Shown: one piece after another, positions 56,363 through 64,000 of the stretch
Layout: each line of letters begins with the position of its first letter
How positions within the stretch are numbered: position 1 is the stretch's first letter
Source of the DNA: Thiocapsa rosea
GTDB lineage: Bacteria > Pseudomonadota > Gammaproteobacteria > Chromatiales > Chromatiaceae
DNA: 64,000 nt
Assembly (NCBI RefSeq): GCF_003634315.1
Contig: NZ_RBXL01000001.1
Coordinates: forward strand, 4,072,501-4,136,500
Direction of reading: 5' to 3'
Program-made: the position numbers and the translations under genes
The notes under the pieces: model-generated
The model's database searches: none
Told to the model about the DNA's origin: nothing
Seen by the model: the letters and a program-made list of their open reading frames with translations, nothing else

Positions 56363-58081
56363 TCAGCGCTTCTTCGGCGGGAGTAGATCCGTGATCGAGC
56401 CGTGCGCCATCTCGGCGGCGAGCCCGATGGTCTCGTTCAGGGTCGGGTGCGGGTGGATGGTCAGACCGATGTCTTCCATGTCCGCACCCATCTCAAGCGC
56501 CAGAACAGCCTCGCCGATCAGCTCGCCGGCGTTCGGGCCGACGATGCCCGCACCCAGGATGCGCTTGGTCTCCGGATCGAAGAGCAGCTTGGTCAGACCC
56601 TCGTCGCGGTGGATGCCGAGTGCGCGACCGCTCGCCGCCCAGGGGAAGACGCCCTTCTCGTAGGCGATGCCCTTGGCCTTGGCGTCGGTCTCGGTCAAGC
56701 CCATCCAGGCGACCTCGGGGTCCGTGTAGGCGACCGAGGGGATGGTCATGGGGTCGAAGAGGGCAGGCATGCCGGCGATCACCTCGGCCGCGACCTTGGC
56801 CTCGTGCGTCGCCTTGTGGGCGAGCATCGGCCCGCCGACGACGTCGCCGATGGCGAAGATGTTCGGCACGTTGGTGCGCATGTGGGCATCGACCTTGATG
56901 AATCCGTGCTGATCGACCTTCACCCCGGCGGCCTCGGCGTTGACGAGCTTGCCGTTCGGGCGTCGGCCGATGGCGACCAGCACCTTGTCGTAGATCTCTT
57001 CGCCCGGCTTTTTGCCCTCGAAGACGACCTTGATGCCTTCGGCGGTGGCGCTCATCTGCGCGACCTTGGTGTCGAGTCGGATCGTGCTGTAGCGCTTCTT
57101 GATGACCTTTTCGAGCGCGCGTACCAAATCGATGTCCGCCCCCGGCATCAACTGATCCTTCATCTCGACGACCTCGACGGTCGAGCCAAGCGCGCTGTAG
57201 ACGCTTGCCATCTCGAGCCCGATGATGCCGCCGCCGACGATCAGAAGACGCTCCGGGATGTCCGCGATCTCGAGCGCGTCGGTGGAGTCCATGACCCGCG
57301 GGTCGTCATGCGGAAAGCCCGGGATCTTCATGGGCGCCGAGCCGCAGGCGATGACGCAGTGGTCGAACAGGATTCGCACCGGACCACCGGGTTGTGCCAC
57401 GGCGATCCGGTTCGGCGCCTCGAAGCGTCCGGTGCCTTGGACCACCTCGACCCGGCGTTGCTTGGCCATGGCCGCGAGACCGCCGGTGAGCTTGGCGACC
57501 ACCTGCTCCTTGCCCGCGCGCATCTTGTCCAGATCGATCTGCGGCTCGCCGAAGGTGACGCCCATCGTGCCGAGCGTCTTGACCTCTTCGAGAATGGCGG
57601 CCGTATGCAGCAGCGCCTTCGATGGGATACAGCCGACGTTCAGACAGACGCCGCCGAGGGTGTCGTAGCGCTCGATCAGGACGACCTTCTTTCCGAGATC
57701 GGCGGCGCGGAAGGCGGCGGTGTAGCCACCGGGACCCGCACCGAGCACCACGACTTCGGTGACGATCTCCTGAGACGCGGCAGCAGCCGTGCTCACGGAT
57801 TCTTTGCCCGCTTCGCCTCCGCCCGTCGCCTTGACGTCGAGCGTCATGATGAGCGTTCCTTCCGAGATCCGATCGCCGACCGCGACCTCGACCGTGCGCA
57901 CGTTCCCGGCACGCGGCGCCGGGATCTCCATGCTCGCCTTGTCGCTTTCGAGTGTGATCAGCGACGCTTCCTCGATCACCGAATCGCCCGGTGAGACCAG
58001 GACCTCGATGACCTCCACGTCTTTGAAGTCACCGATGTCCGGTACCTTGACCTCGATGATGTCGCCGCTCTTGTCGTTCAT
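56363..58081 (-). CDS. lpdA: Dihydrolipoyl dehydrogenase with N-terminal lipoyl domain
   Basis: A 572-residue E3. The start at 58081 (MNDKSGDIIEVKVPDIGDF) is preferred to the upstream frame. Residues ~8-85 are a lipoyl domain with the modified Lys in ESDKASMEIP; many beta/gammaproteobacterial E3s have this extension. The FAD domain begins VVVLGAGPGGYTAA; the redox pair is in GGVCLNVGCIPSK, and the base in the C-terminal HPHPTLNE. Third gene of the pdh operon. Confidence 0.95.
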   Translation of the reverse strand: MNDKSGDIIEVKVPDIGDFKDVEVIEVLVSPGDSVIEEASLITLESDKASMEIPAPRAGNVRTVEVAVGDRISEGTLIMTLDVKATGGGEAGKESVSTAAAASQEIVTEVVVLGAGPGGYTAAFRAADLGKKVVLIERYDTLGGVCLNVGCIPSKALLHTAAILEEVKTLGTMGVTFGEPQIDLDKMRAGKEQVVAKLTGGLAAMAKQRRVEVVQGTGRFEAPNRIAVAQPGGPVRILFDHCVIACGSAPMKIPGFPHDDPRVMDSTDALEIADIPERLLIVGGGIIGLEMASVYSALGSTVEVVEMKDQLMPGADIDLVRALEKVIKKRYSTIRLDTKVAQMSATAEGIKVVFEGKKPGEEIYDKVLVAIGRRPNGKLVNAEAAGVKVDQHGFIKVDAHMRTNVPNIFAIGDVVGGPMLAHKATHEAKVAAEVIAGMPALFDPMTIPSVAYTDPEVAWMGLTETDAKAKGIAYEKGVFPWAASGRALGIHRDEGLTKLLFDPETKRILGAGIVGPNAGELIGEAVLALEMGADMEDIGLTIHPHPTLNETIGLAAEMAHGSITDLLPPKKR

Positions 58082-58262
58082 GGTGTGATTCTTCTCTTGG
58101 GGCCGGCAGTGGCCGCGCGATGATGATGGCTCGATAGCGCCCAATGCTAGACGAAAGCGTGTCGCGAGGCGAAACCCTCGATCCTATTCACTGCATTGGG
58201 TTCGGGCGTCGCGCTCGGGCATGGGGCGTGGCGCCGGTTCGCACGCCCGCCTCCGCGCCGCC

Positions 58263-60002
58263 CTACAGCAGAAGCTGGCGCAGATCCCCGAGCAGCTCCC
58301 CGAGCAGGCTGGTGAAGCGCGCCCCGTCCGCGCCGTCGACCACTCGGTGATCGTAAGACAGCGACAGCGGCAGCATCAGGCGCGGCTCGAAGGTCTGCCC
58401 GTTCCAAACCGGCTTGATCGTCGCGCGCGAGACCCCGAGGATGGCGACCTCGGGCGCGTTCACGATCGGCGTGAAGGCAGTCCCGCCGATGCCGCCGAGG
58501 CTGGAGATGGAAAAACAGCCACCCTGCATGTCGCCCGGCAGCAGCTTGCCGGCGCGTGCCTTCTCACCGAGCTCGGAGAGTTCCGCGGCCAGCGCAAAGA
58601 TGCCTTTCTTGTCGACGTCGCGCACGACCGGGACAACCAGACCCTGCGGCGTGTCGACCGCCACGCCGATATGGGTGAAGTGCTTGAGCACCAGACCCTC
58701 GCCGTCCGCCGTCAACGAAGCCTTGAGGACCGGCATCCGGTTCAGCGCCGTCGCGACCGCCTTGAGCAGGAAGGGGACGAAGGTCAGCTTGATGCCCTTC
58801 TCGGCGGCCTGCGCCTTTTGCGCCTTGCGGAAGTCTTCGAGCGAGGTGATGTCCGCCTCGTCGAACTGGGTGACATGCGGCACCGAGAGCCAGCAGCGGT
58901 GCAAATGCCGACCGCTGAGCTTCTTGATGCGCGACAGCTCGGTGACCTCGACCGGGCCGAACTTGCCGAAATCGATCTCGGGCGCTGCTGGCAGGGCGAA
59001 GGGTAGGGCGCCGCCGGCCCCGCTCGGAGCACCTTGCGCGAGTGATTGCTTGACGAAGCCCTGGACGTCGTCTTTGAGCACGCGACCCTTTGGCCCCGAC
59101 CCCTTGACGACCTTCAGGTCGACGCCGAGCTCGCGCGCGAAACGTCTCACGGCGGGGCTCGCATGGGCCTTGCGGCCCTTGGCGATGGCGGCCATGTCCT
59201 CGGGACGCGGCAGCACCGGAGCGGGGCGGCGCTCGGATTCACCGGGCGCGCGTTTGACGCTCGAGGCCGGACCCGGCGGTGCCTCGAGCTCTTCGGCCGT
59301 GTTCGCGGCCATCGGCTCGGCGGTTGCGACCGGCTCGCCGCTGTCGACCTCGCCTTCGGTCCGCAGTGTCAGGATGAGATCGCCCTGATTCAGGGTATCC
59401 CCGACGTTGACGGCCAACTCCTCGACGACACCTGCGTTGGGCGAGGGGATCTCCATCGTCGCCTTGTCGCTCTCGAGGGTGAGAAGCGACTGATCGACCT
59501 CGATGCGATCGCCCGGAGCAATAAGGACCTCGATGACCGGGATGTCCACGAAATCGCCGATGTCGGGCAGGACCACGGAGATGGTCTCGCCGCCGCTCGG
59601 CGTGCGCGGTGCGGTCGATTTCGAGGCCTGCGCCGAAGCCGGAGCAGGGGACACCGGGCGTGCTGTCGCGGGAACAGCACCCGGCTCGCTCGCCTCGGCT
59701 TGTGCAGATCCCCCTTCGCCGGCAGATGTCTCCTTGGACGGAGCCTCCTCGGAACCAGCCCCATCGGTCTCCAGCGTCATCAGGAGATCCCCCTGACTGA
59801 CGCGATCGCCGACCTTGACCTTCAACGCTCGGATCACCCCCGCCAACGGCGCGGGGATCTCGATGGTCGCCTTGTCGCTCTCCAGACTGAGGATCGATTG
59901 CTCGGCCTCGATCCGGTCGCCCGGCGCGACGAGGATCTCGATCACCTCGACGTCCGAGAAGTCCCCGATGTCCGGCAGCAGAATGTCTTCGACGGTTGCC
60001 AC
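58263..60002 (-). CDS. aceF: Dihydrolipoamide acetyltransferase (PDH E2)
   Basis: A 579-residue E2. Two N-terminal lipoyl domains (about 5-80 with ESDKATIEIP, and about 140-215 with ESDKATMEIP) are joined by Ala/Pro-rich linkers. A peripheral-subunit-binding domain (SPAVRRFARELGVDLKVVKGSG) near residue 280 precedes the catalytic acetyltransferase domain with SYDHRVVDGADGA near the C terminus. ATG 60002 has GGAGGACA upstream. It is separated from aceE by a repeat dimer rather than by the usual short gap. Confidence 0.95.
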   Translation of the reverse strand: MATVEDILLPDIGDFSDVEVIEILVAPGDRIEAEQSILSLESDKATIEIPAPLAGVIRALKVKVGDRVSQGDLLMTLETDGAGSEEAPSKETSAGEGGSAQAEASEPGAVPATARPVSPAPASAQASKSTAPRTPSGGETISVVLPDIGDFVDIPVIEVLIAPGDRIEVDQSLLTLESDKATMEIPSPNAGVVEELAVNVGDTLNQGDLILTLRTEGEVDSGEPVATAEPMAANTAEELEAPPGPASSVKRAPGESERRPAPVLPRPEDMAAIAKGRKAHASPAVRRFARELGVDLKVVKGSGPKGRVLKDDVQGFVKQSLAQGAPSGAGGALPFALPAAPEIDFGKFGPVEVTELSRIKKLSGRHLHRCWLSVPHVTQFDEADITSLEDFRKAQKAQAAEKGIKLTFVPFLLKAVATALNRMPVLKASLTADGEGLVLKHFTHIGVAVDTPQGLVVPVVRDVDKKGIFALAAELSELGEKARAGKLLPGDMQGGCFSISSLGGIGGTAFTPIVNAPEVAILGVSRATIKPVWNGQTFEPRLMLPLSLSYDHRVVDGADGARFTSLLGELLGDLRQLLL

Positions 60003-60015
60003 GCTCTGTCCTCCC

Positions 60016-60204
60016 TAAACCGCATCCGGGGCGATCACCACGGCTCCCTGTGGTGGGCGGCCCGGGTTAACCCGGGCGCTTCGGCCCGAACGCGGCTTAG
60101 CTCTCGATTTTAGATGTCCTAAACCGCGTCGACCGAGCGCTTCGTGGGTCCTTGTACGTCGGTCGATCCACCGAAGTAACCCATGCCATGCCGGACGCGG
60201 TTTA
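60016..60204. repeat. Modular repeat R11 (modules E+F) inside the pdh operon
   Basis: Module E (60016-60099) runs TAAACCGCATC to AACGCGGCTTA and contains CCCGGGTTAACCCGGG. A short spacer TCTCGATTTTAGATG follows. Module F (60120-60204) runs TAAACCGCGTC to GACGCGGTTTA with TCGACCGA/TCGGTCGA arms. The interiors differ from A, B and C but the ends and architecture are the same. Confidence 0.8.
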
Positions 60205-60211
60205 GCGCGGT

Positions 60212-62866
60212 TCAGATCGTTACCGGGTTGGGTTTTTCCGGGTCGATACGGTATTTCCGAATCGCCTCGGAGACCGTCGCGGTCGGGATCTCGCCCTCGT
60301 CGGCCAATGCCTTGAGGGCTGCGACGACGATGTAGTAACGATTCACCTCGAAGAATTTTCGCAGCTGGCTGCGCATGTCGCTCCGCCCGAAGCCGTCGGT
60401 CCCGAGCACCAGGTAGTGTCGCGGGATGTAGGGGCGGATCTGGTCGGCGTAGGTCCTGACATAGTCCGTGGCGGCGACGATCGGGCCTCGGGTCCCGGCC
60501 AGTTGCTCCTCGACATAGGTGGTGCGCTGGGGCTGGTCGGGATGGAGCATGTTCCAACGCTCCACATCGATGCCTTCGCGCCGCAGCTCGTTGAAGCTGG
60601 TGACGCTCCAGACATCGGCGCCGACGTTGAAGTCCTTGGCGAGCAGCTCGGCCGCGGCCAAGACCTCGCGCAGGATGGTCCCGGCGCCGAGCAACTGGAC
60701 CCGGTGGGTGTGCTCCTCGCCCTGATGAACCGGATACATGCCCTTGAGGATCCCGGCCTCGGCGCCCTCCGGCAGCGCCGGCTGGACGTAGTTCTCGTTC
60801 ATCGCCGTGACGTAGTAGAAGACGTTTTCCTTCTCTCGATACATCCGGCGCAGGCCGTCTTGGACGATGACGGCGAGCTCGTAGGCGTAGGCCGGGTCGT
60901 AGGCGACACAGTTCGGGATGGTCGCGGCGACCACCATGCTGTGGCCGTCCTGATGCTGCAGACCCTCGCCGGCGAGCGTGGTGCGTCCGGCGGTGCCGCC
61001 GATCAGGAAACCGCGGGCCTGCATGTCGCCCGCCGCCCAGGCCAGATCCCCGATGCGCTGGAACCCGAACATGGAGTAGTAGATGTAGAAGGGGATCATG
61101 CTCTGGCCGTGGTTCGCGTAGGCGGTGGCCGCCGCGATCCAGGACGACATGGCGCCCGCCTCGTTGATGCCTTCCTGCAGGATCTGACCCTTCTTGTCCT
61201 CGCGGTAGTACATGACCTGATCGGCATCGACCGGCTCGTAGAGCTGGCCGATCGAGGAGTAGATGCCGAGCTGGCGGAACATGCCCTCCATGCCGAAGGT
61301 GCGTGCCTCGTCCGGAACGATGGGGACCAAATACTTGCCGATCGCCTTGTCGCGCACCAGGATCGTGAGGATGCGCACCATCGCCATGGTGGTCGACATC
61401 TCCTTGTCGCCGCTGCCTTCGAGGAGCGGCTTGAAGGCATCCAGCTCGGGGATCGGCAGCACCGCGGCATCGTCGCGACGCAGCGGTAGGAACCCGCCGA
61501 GCCGCTCGCGCACCTCATGCATGTACAGCATCTCGGGGCTGTCCTGCGGCGGCTTGTAGAAGGGCGCGGCGCCGATCTGATCGTCCGAGATCGGAATATT
61601 GAAGCGGTCGCGGAAGGCTTTGAGATGCGTCTCGCCCATCTTTTTCTGCGAGTGGGTGATGTTCATGCCCTCGCCGGCCACACCCATACCGTAACCTTTT
61701 ACGGTCTTGGCCAGGATCACTGTCGGCTTGCCGTTCATGCGCATGGCCGCGTCGTAGGCGGCATAGACCTTGGCCGGATCATGGCCGCCGCGGTTCAGAC
61801 GCCAGATGTCCTCGTCGGTCATGTTGGCGACCATGTCCTTGAGCTCGGCATACTTGCCGAAGAAATGCTCGCGGGTGTAGGCGCCGCCCTTGGCCTTGTA
61901 GGCCTGGTAGTCGCCGTCGACGCATTCCTCCATGCGCTTGAGGAGCAGACCCTGCTTGTCGCGGGCGAACAAGGGGTCCCAGTAACTGCCCCAGACGACC
62001 TTGACGACGTTCCAGCCGGCGCCGCGGAAGACGGCTTCGAGCTCCTGGATGATCTTGCCGTTGCCGCGTACCGGGCCGTCGAGACGCTGCAGGTTGCAGT
62101 TGACGACGAACACCAGGTTATCGAGACGTTCGCGTGCCGCCAAGGAGATGGCGCCCAGCGATTCGGGCTCGTCCATCTCGCCGTCGCCCAGGAAGGCCCA
62201 GACCTTACGCTCGCTCGTGTTGACCAGCTCCCGGTCGTTCAGATAGCGCATGAAGCGCGCCTGGTAGATGGCCATCAGTGGACCCAACCCCATCGAGACG
62301 GTCGGGAACTGCCAGAAGTTGGGCATCAACCAAGGGTGTGGATAGGAGGACAAGCCGTTGCCGTCGACCTCCTGGCGGAAGTTGTAGAGCTGCTCCTCGC
62401 TGATGCGTCCCTCCAGGAACGCGCGGGCATAGATGCCGGGCGCCGCGTGACCTTGGAAGAAGATCAGGTCTCCGCCGTGATCCTTGTCGCGCGCACGGAA
62501 GAAGTGGTTGTAGCCCACGTCGACGAGGGTGGCGGAGGAGGCGAAGCTCGAGATGTGCCCCCCGAGCTCGGTCGAGAGCCGGTTCGCCTGCACCACCATG
62601 GCCATGGCGTTCCAGCGCACGAAGGAGCGAATGCGTCGCTCCATGGCGCGATCGCCGGGGAAGCGCTCCTGCTGCTGCACCGGAATGGTGTTCACATAGG
62701 CGGTGTTGGCGGTGAACGGGAGATAAGCCCCCGAACGGCGCGCCTTGTCGATCAGTCGCTCGAGCAAAAAGTGGGCGCGCTCGACGCCTTCGTTCTCGAG
62801 CACGGCCTCGAGCGAATCGAGCCATTCCTGTGTCTCTTGGGGATCGATATCGGGCTTGTTGGTCAT
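60212..62866 (-). CDS. aceE: Pyruvate dehydrogenase E1 component
   Basis: An 884-residue homodimeric-type E1, length as in E. coli (887). Features: FARGHAA-equivalent GHAAPGIYARAFLEGR, thiamine diphosphate motif GDGEMDEPES...NCNLQ, KTVKGYGMG, and C-terminal YVRTYADQIRPYIPRHYLVLGTDGFGRSD. It decarboxylates pyruvate and acetylates E2 lipoyl groups. It is the first gene of aceE-aceF-lpdA; the leader contains no PdhR-like site I could identify. Confidence 0.97.
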   Translation of the reverse strand: MTNKPDIDPQETQEWLDSLEAVLENEGVERAHFLLERLIDKARRSGAYLPFTANTAYVNTIPVQQQERFPGDRAMERRIRSFVRWNAMAMVVQANRLSTELGGHISSFASSATLVDVGYNHFFRARDKDHGGDLIFFQGHAAPGIYARAFLEGRISEEQLYNFRQEVDGNGLSSYPHPWLMPNFWQFPTVSMGLGPLMAIYQARFMRYLNDRELVNTSERKVWAFLGDGEMDEPESLGAISLAARERLDNLVFVVNCNLQRLDGPVRGNGKIIQELEAVFRGAGWNVVKVVWGSYWDPLFARDKQGLLLKRMEECVDGDYQAYKAKGGAYTREHFFGKYAELKDMVANMTDEDIWRLNRGGHDPAKVYAAYDAAMRMNGKPTVILAKTVKGYGMGVAGEGMNITHSQKKMGETHLKAFRDRFNIPISDDQIGAAPFYKPPQDSPEMLYMHEVRERLGGFLPLRRDDAAVLPIPELDAFKPLLEGSGDKEMSTTMAMVRILTILVRDKAIGKYLVPIVPDEARTFGMEGMFRQLGIYSSIGQLYEPVDADQVMYYREDKKGQILQEGINEAGAMSSWIAAATAYANHGQSMIPFYIYYSMFGFQRIGDLAWAAGDMQARGFLIGGTAGRTTLAGEGLQHQDGHSMVVAATIPNCVAYDPAYAYELAVIVQDGLRRMYREKENVFYYVTAMNENYVQPALPEGAEAGILKGMYPVHQGEEHTHRVQLLGAGTILREVLAAAELLAKDFNVGADVWSVTSFNELRREGIDVERWNMLHPDQPQRTTYVEEQLAGTRGPIVAATDYVRTYADQIRPYIPRHYLVLGTDGFGRSDMRSQLRKFFEVNRYYIVVAALKALADEGEIPTATVSEAIRKYRIDPEKPNPVTI

Positions 62867-62984
62867 GTTGTTTCCCGGAAGCGGTCGAAGCGGTCGGCAC
62901 GGGCAAAGCGCGGATTATATCAGCGCTCGGAGTTTGCAATGGTGAGAATTTAGGGGGTCAATGTATGGTCGGGCGTTGGTCAGT

Positions 62985-63039
62985 AGCTGCCGGCCTCCAG
63001 CTGCCGGCCTCCTGCCGTCAGCTATCAGCTATCAGCTAT
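62985..63039. repeat. Short tandem repeats upstream of aceE
   Basis: AGCTGCCGGCCTCC is repeated twice (62985-62998, 62999-63012), then CAGCTAT three times (63019-63039). The 262-bp gap 62867-63128 contains nothing else recognised. Confidence 0.85.
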
Positions 63040-63128
63040 CAGCTTTCTGCTTCTTGCGTTCGGCCTTCGTTCTCCGGCCTCAGGCGATCGACATGCCTCG
63101 TGAGCCCACGTTGCCGGAACCTTGGGGG

Positions 63129-63575
63129 TCATGGCTCGTTCGGGTAGAAATCGAAATCAAGGATCTCGTCGATTGCGTAGGGGCAAGATCGGGGAAACCG
63201 CTCGGGGCCCAACAGGGTCTCGCGCACGGTGATGTCCACGGCGTCCGGGTAGGCATCGTCGATGGCCTCCGGCACGTAGGGCTTCACGCTGGGGCTTGAC
63301 TGGATCTGACGCTGAATCTGCTTGCGCTGCTCGATGATGCTGCTGCGCCAGCCCGTACTTCGGTAGGCCGGCTGAAATTGCCGCTTCAACAGGTGGGCCA
63401 GCAGAATGACCAAGCGATTCGCGATCTCGTTGCGCTCTTTCTTCCCCATGCTGTCCAGCTCCTCCGCCAGATCGTCCGTGTTCACCTCGTCGAAGCGATG
63501 CTGGCGGATCAATTCCGCAGCCTTCAGCGTCCAGGCGTGGAAATCGGTCTTGTAGAGCTCTGAGAGTGCACTCAT
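63129..63575 (-). CDS. DUF29 family protein
   Basis: 148 residues, start at 63575 with TTGAGGA upstream. The DUF29 pattern is clear: LYKTDFHAWTLKAAELIRQ, DDLAEELDSMGKKERNEIANRL, LLAHLLKRQFQP and a C-terminal aromatic-acidic tail FPRSCPYAIDEILDFDF. Genes of this family are frequent in cyanobacteria and purple sulfur bacteria, often near mobile elements; function unknown. It lies 10 bp downstream of cobM on the same strand. Confidence 0.9.
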   Translation of the reverse strand: MSALSELYKTDFHAWTLKAAELIRQHRFDEVNTDDLAEELDSMGKKERNEIANRLVILLAHLLKRQFQPAYRSTGWRSSIIEQRKQIQRQIQSSPSVKPYVPEAIDDAYPDAVDITVRETLLGPERFPRSCPYAIDEILDFDFYPNEP

Positions 63576-63585
63576 CGCGGGGTCC

Positions 63586-64000
63586 TCAAGTCTCGGGTGT
63601 CCACTCGGCGCGGCGAAAGCCGTGGCCGAACTCGGGGGCGTAGAGTCGGGACATTGCGATGTCGGTGCGCGCGCGTGCACCCAGGGCCGGGCTTGCCAGG
63701 ATCATGGCCTGGCGGTCGATCCCTGCAGTGCGACACTGCTCGGCAATGTCGGCGAGCGTTCCACGCAGGACGCGCTCCTCGCCCGGCCAGGTCGCCTTCT
63801 CCACGACGACCATGGGCGCGGAGTCCGGCCAACCGGCGCTGCGTAGCGCGTCGATGACCGCATCGATGTGGGCGATCGAGAGAAAGATGCAGAGCGAGCA
63901 ACGATGGCGCGCCAAGGCGTCGAGCGACTCGCGCTCGGGCATCGGTGTGCGTCCCTCGATGCGGGTGAGGATGACCGTTTGGGTCACCTCCGGGAGGGTC
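63586..64000 (-). CDS. cobM: Precorrin-4 C11-methyltransferase, C-terminal part (partial)
   Basis: The frame stays open to the window edge: LPEVTQTVILTRIEGRTPMP reads through base 64000, so the apparent GTG start at 63987 is internal. It matches the second half of CobM/CbiF, with LARHRCSLCIFLSIAHIDAV, MVVVEKATWPGEERVLRGTL and the C-terminal SRLYAPEFGHGFR. The enzyme methylates C11 in cobalamin ring synthesis. The SAM-binding N-terminal half is beyond the window. Confidence 0.92.
   Translation of the reverse strand, partial: TLPEVTQTVILTRIEGRTPMPERESLDALARHRCSLCIFLSIAHIDAVIDALRSAGWPDSAPMVVVEKATWPGEERVLRGTLADIAEQCRTAGIDRQAMILASPALGARARTDIAMSRLYAPEFGHGFRRAEWTPET

Noticed and set aside
56402..57994. 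530-codon plus-strand open frame opposite lpdA
   Set aside because: Antisense shadow; the minus strand encodes complete dihydrolipoyl dehydrogenase.
61517..62953. 478-codon plus-strand open frame opposite aceE
   Set aside because: Antisense shadow of a complete E1 gene.

Overview
The window reads as the chromosome of a GC-rich gammaproteobacterium, most likely a purple sulfur bacterium of the Chromatiaceae (Thiocapsa-like). The grounds are the thrS-infC-rpmI-rplT-pheST-ihfA-merR-tRNA-Pro order, a periplasmic cytochrome c', a homodimeric-type pyruvate dehydrogenase operon and overall codon use. The genus is inferred from recall, not from a search.

Bases 1-3370 are the tail of a chromosomal integron cassette array. 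Small, AT-richer plus-strand ORFs are each followed by an attC-like site with GTTRRRY/RYYYAAC boxes. The cassettes encode a HEPN-like protein, a DUF4160/DUF2442 pair, a secreted protein, a DUF3565 protein and an unknown 74-residue protein. An IS200/IS605-like non-autonomous element sits beside a truncated attC. From 3370 to 21 kb is a mixed core: alpha/beta hydrolase, an intact IS1595-family element, an MscS-like protein, a 2OG-Fe(II) oxygenase, lipoproteins, cytochrome c', a HAD phosphatase, two aminotransferases, ZapE, UbiG and an L,D-transpeptidase.

Bases 21.3-30.3 kb hold a probable uncharacterised pathway: an OpgH-like glucosyltransferase, FkbM methyltransferase, BchC-like MDR dehydrogenase, a pyruvoyl-tetrahydropterin-synthase homologue lacking usual catalytic residues, a GT4 glycosyltransferase, a methyltransferase and a RibD-C reductase, split by an inverted AAA-ATPase/PD-(D/E)XK gene. 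SbcD/SbcC-like genes, ibaG, acuI and class I fumarase follow. From 39.5 to 47.5 kb is the translation operon flanked by tRNA-Val and tRNA-Pro; a degraded tyrosine integrase lies beside tRNA-Pro. Next come pabB, a gene remnant, hda, wrbA, a thioredoxin-like protein, acylphosphatase, CpdA-like phosphodiesterase, a short rubrerythrin, and a cupin plus Kunitz-domain lipoprotein pair. The window ends with aceE-aceF-lpdA, a DUF29 gene and the 3' part of cobM.

The most striking non-coding signal is a modular repeat family, about ten loci in 64 kb. It consists of about 85-bp modules bounded by TAAACCGCG and CGCGGTTTA, usually paired around an AT-rich spacer, giving about 190 bp. Copies abut gene 3' ends so closely that element termini form the stop codons of at least six genes.
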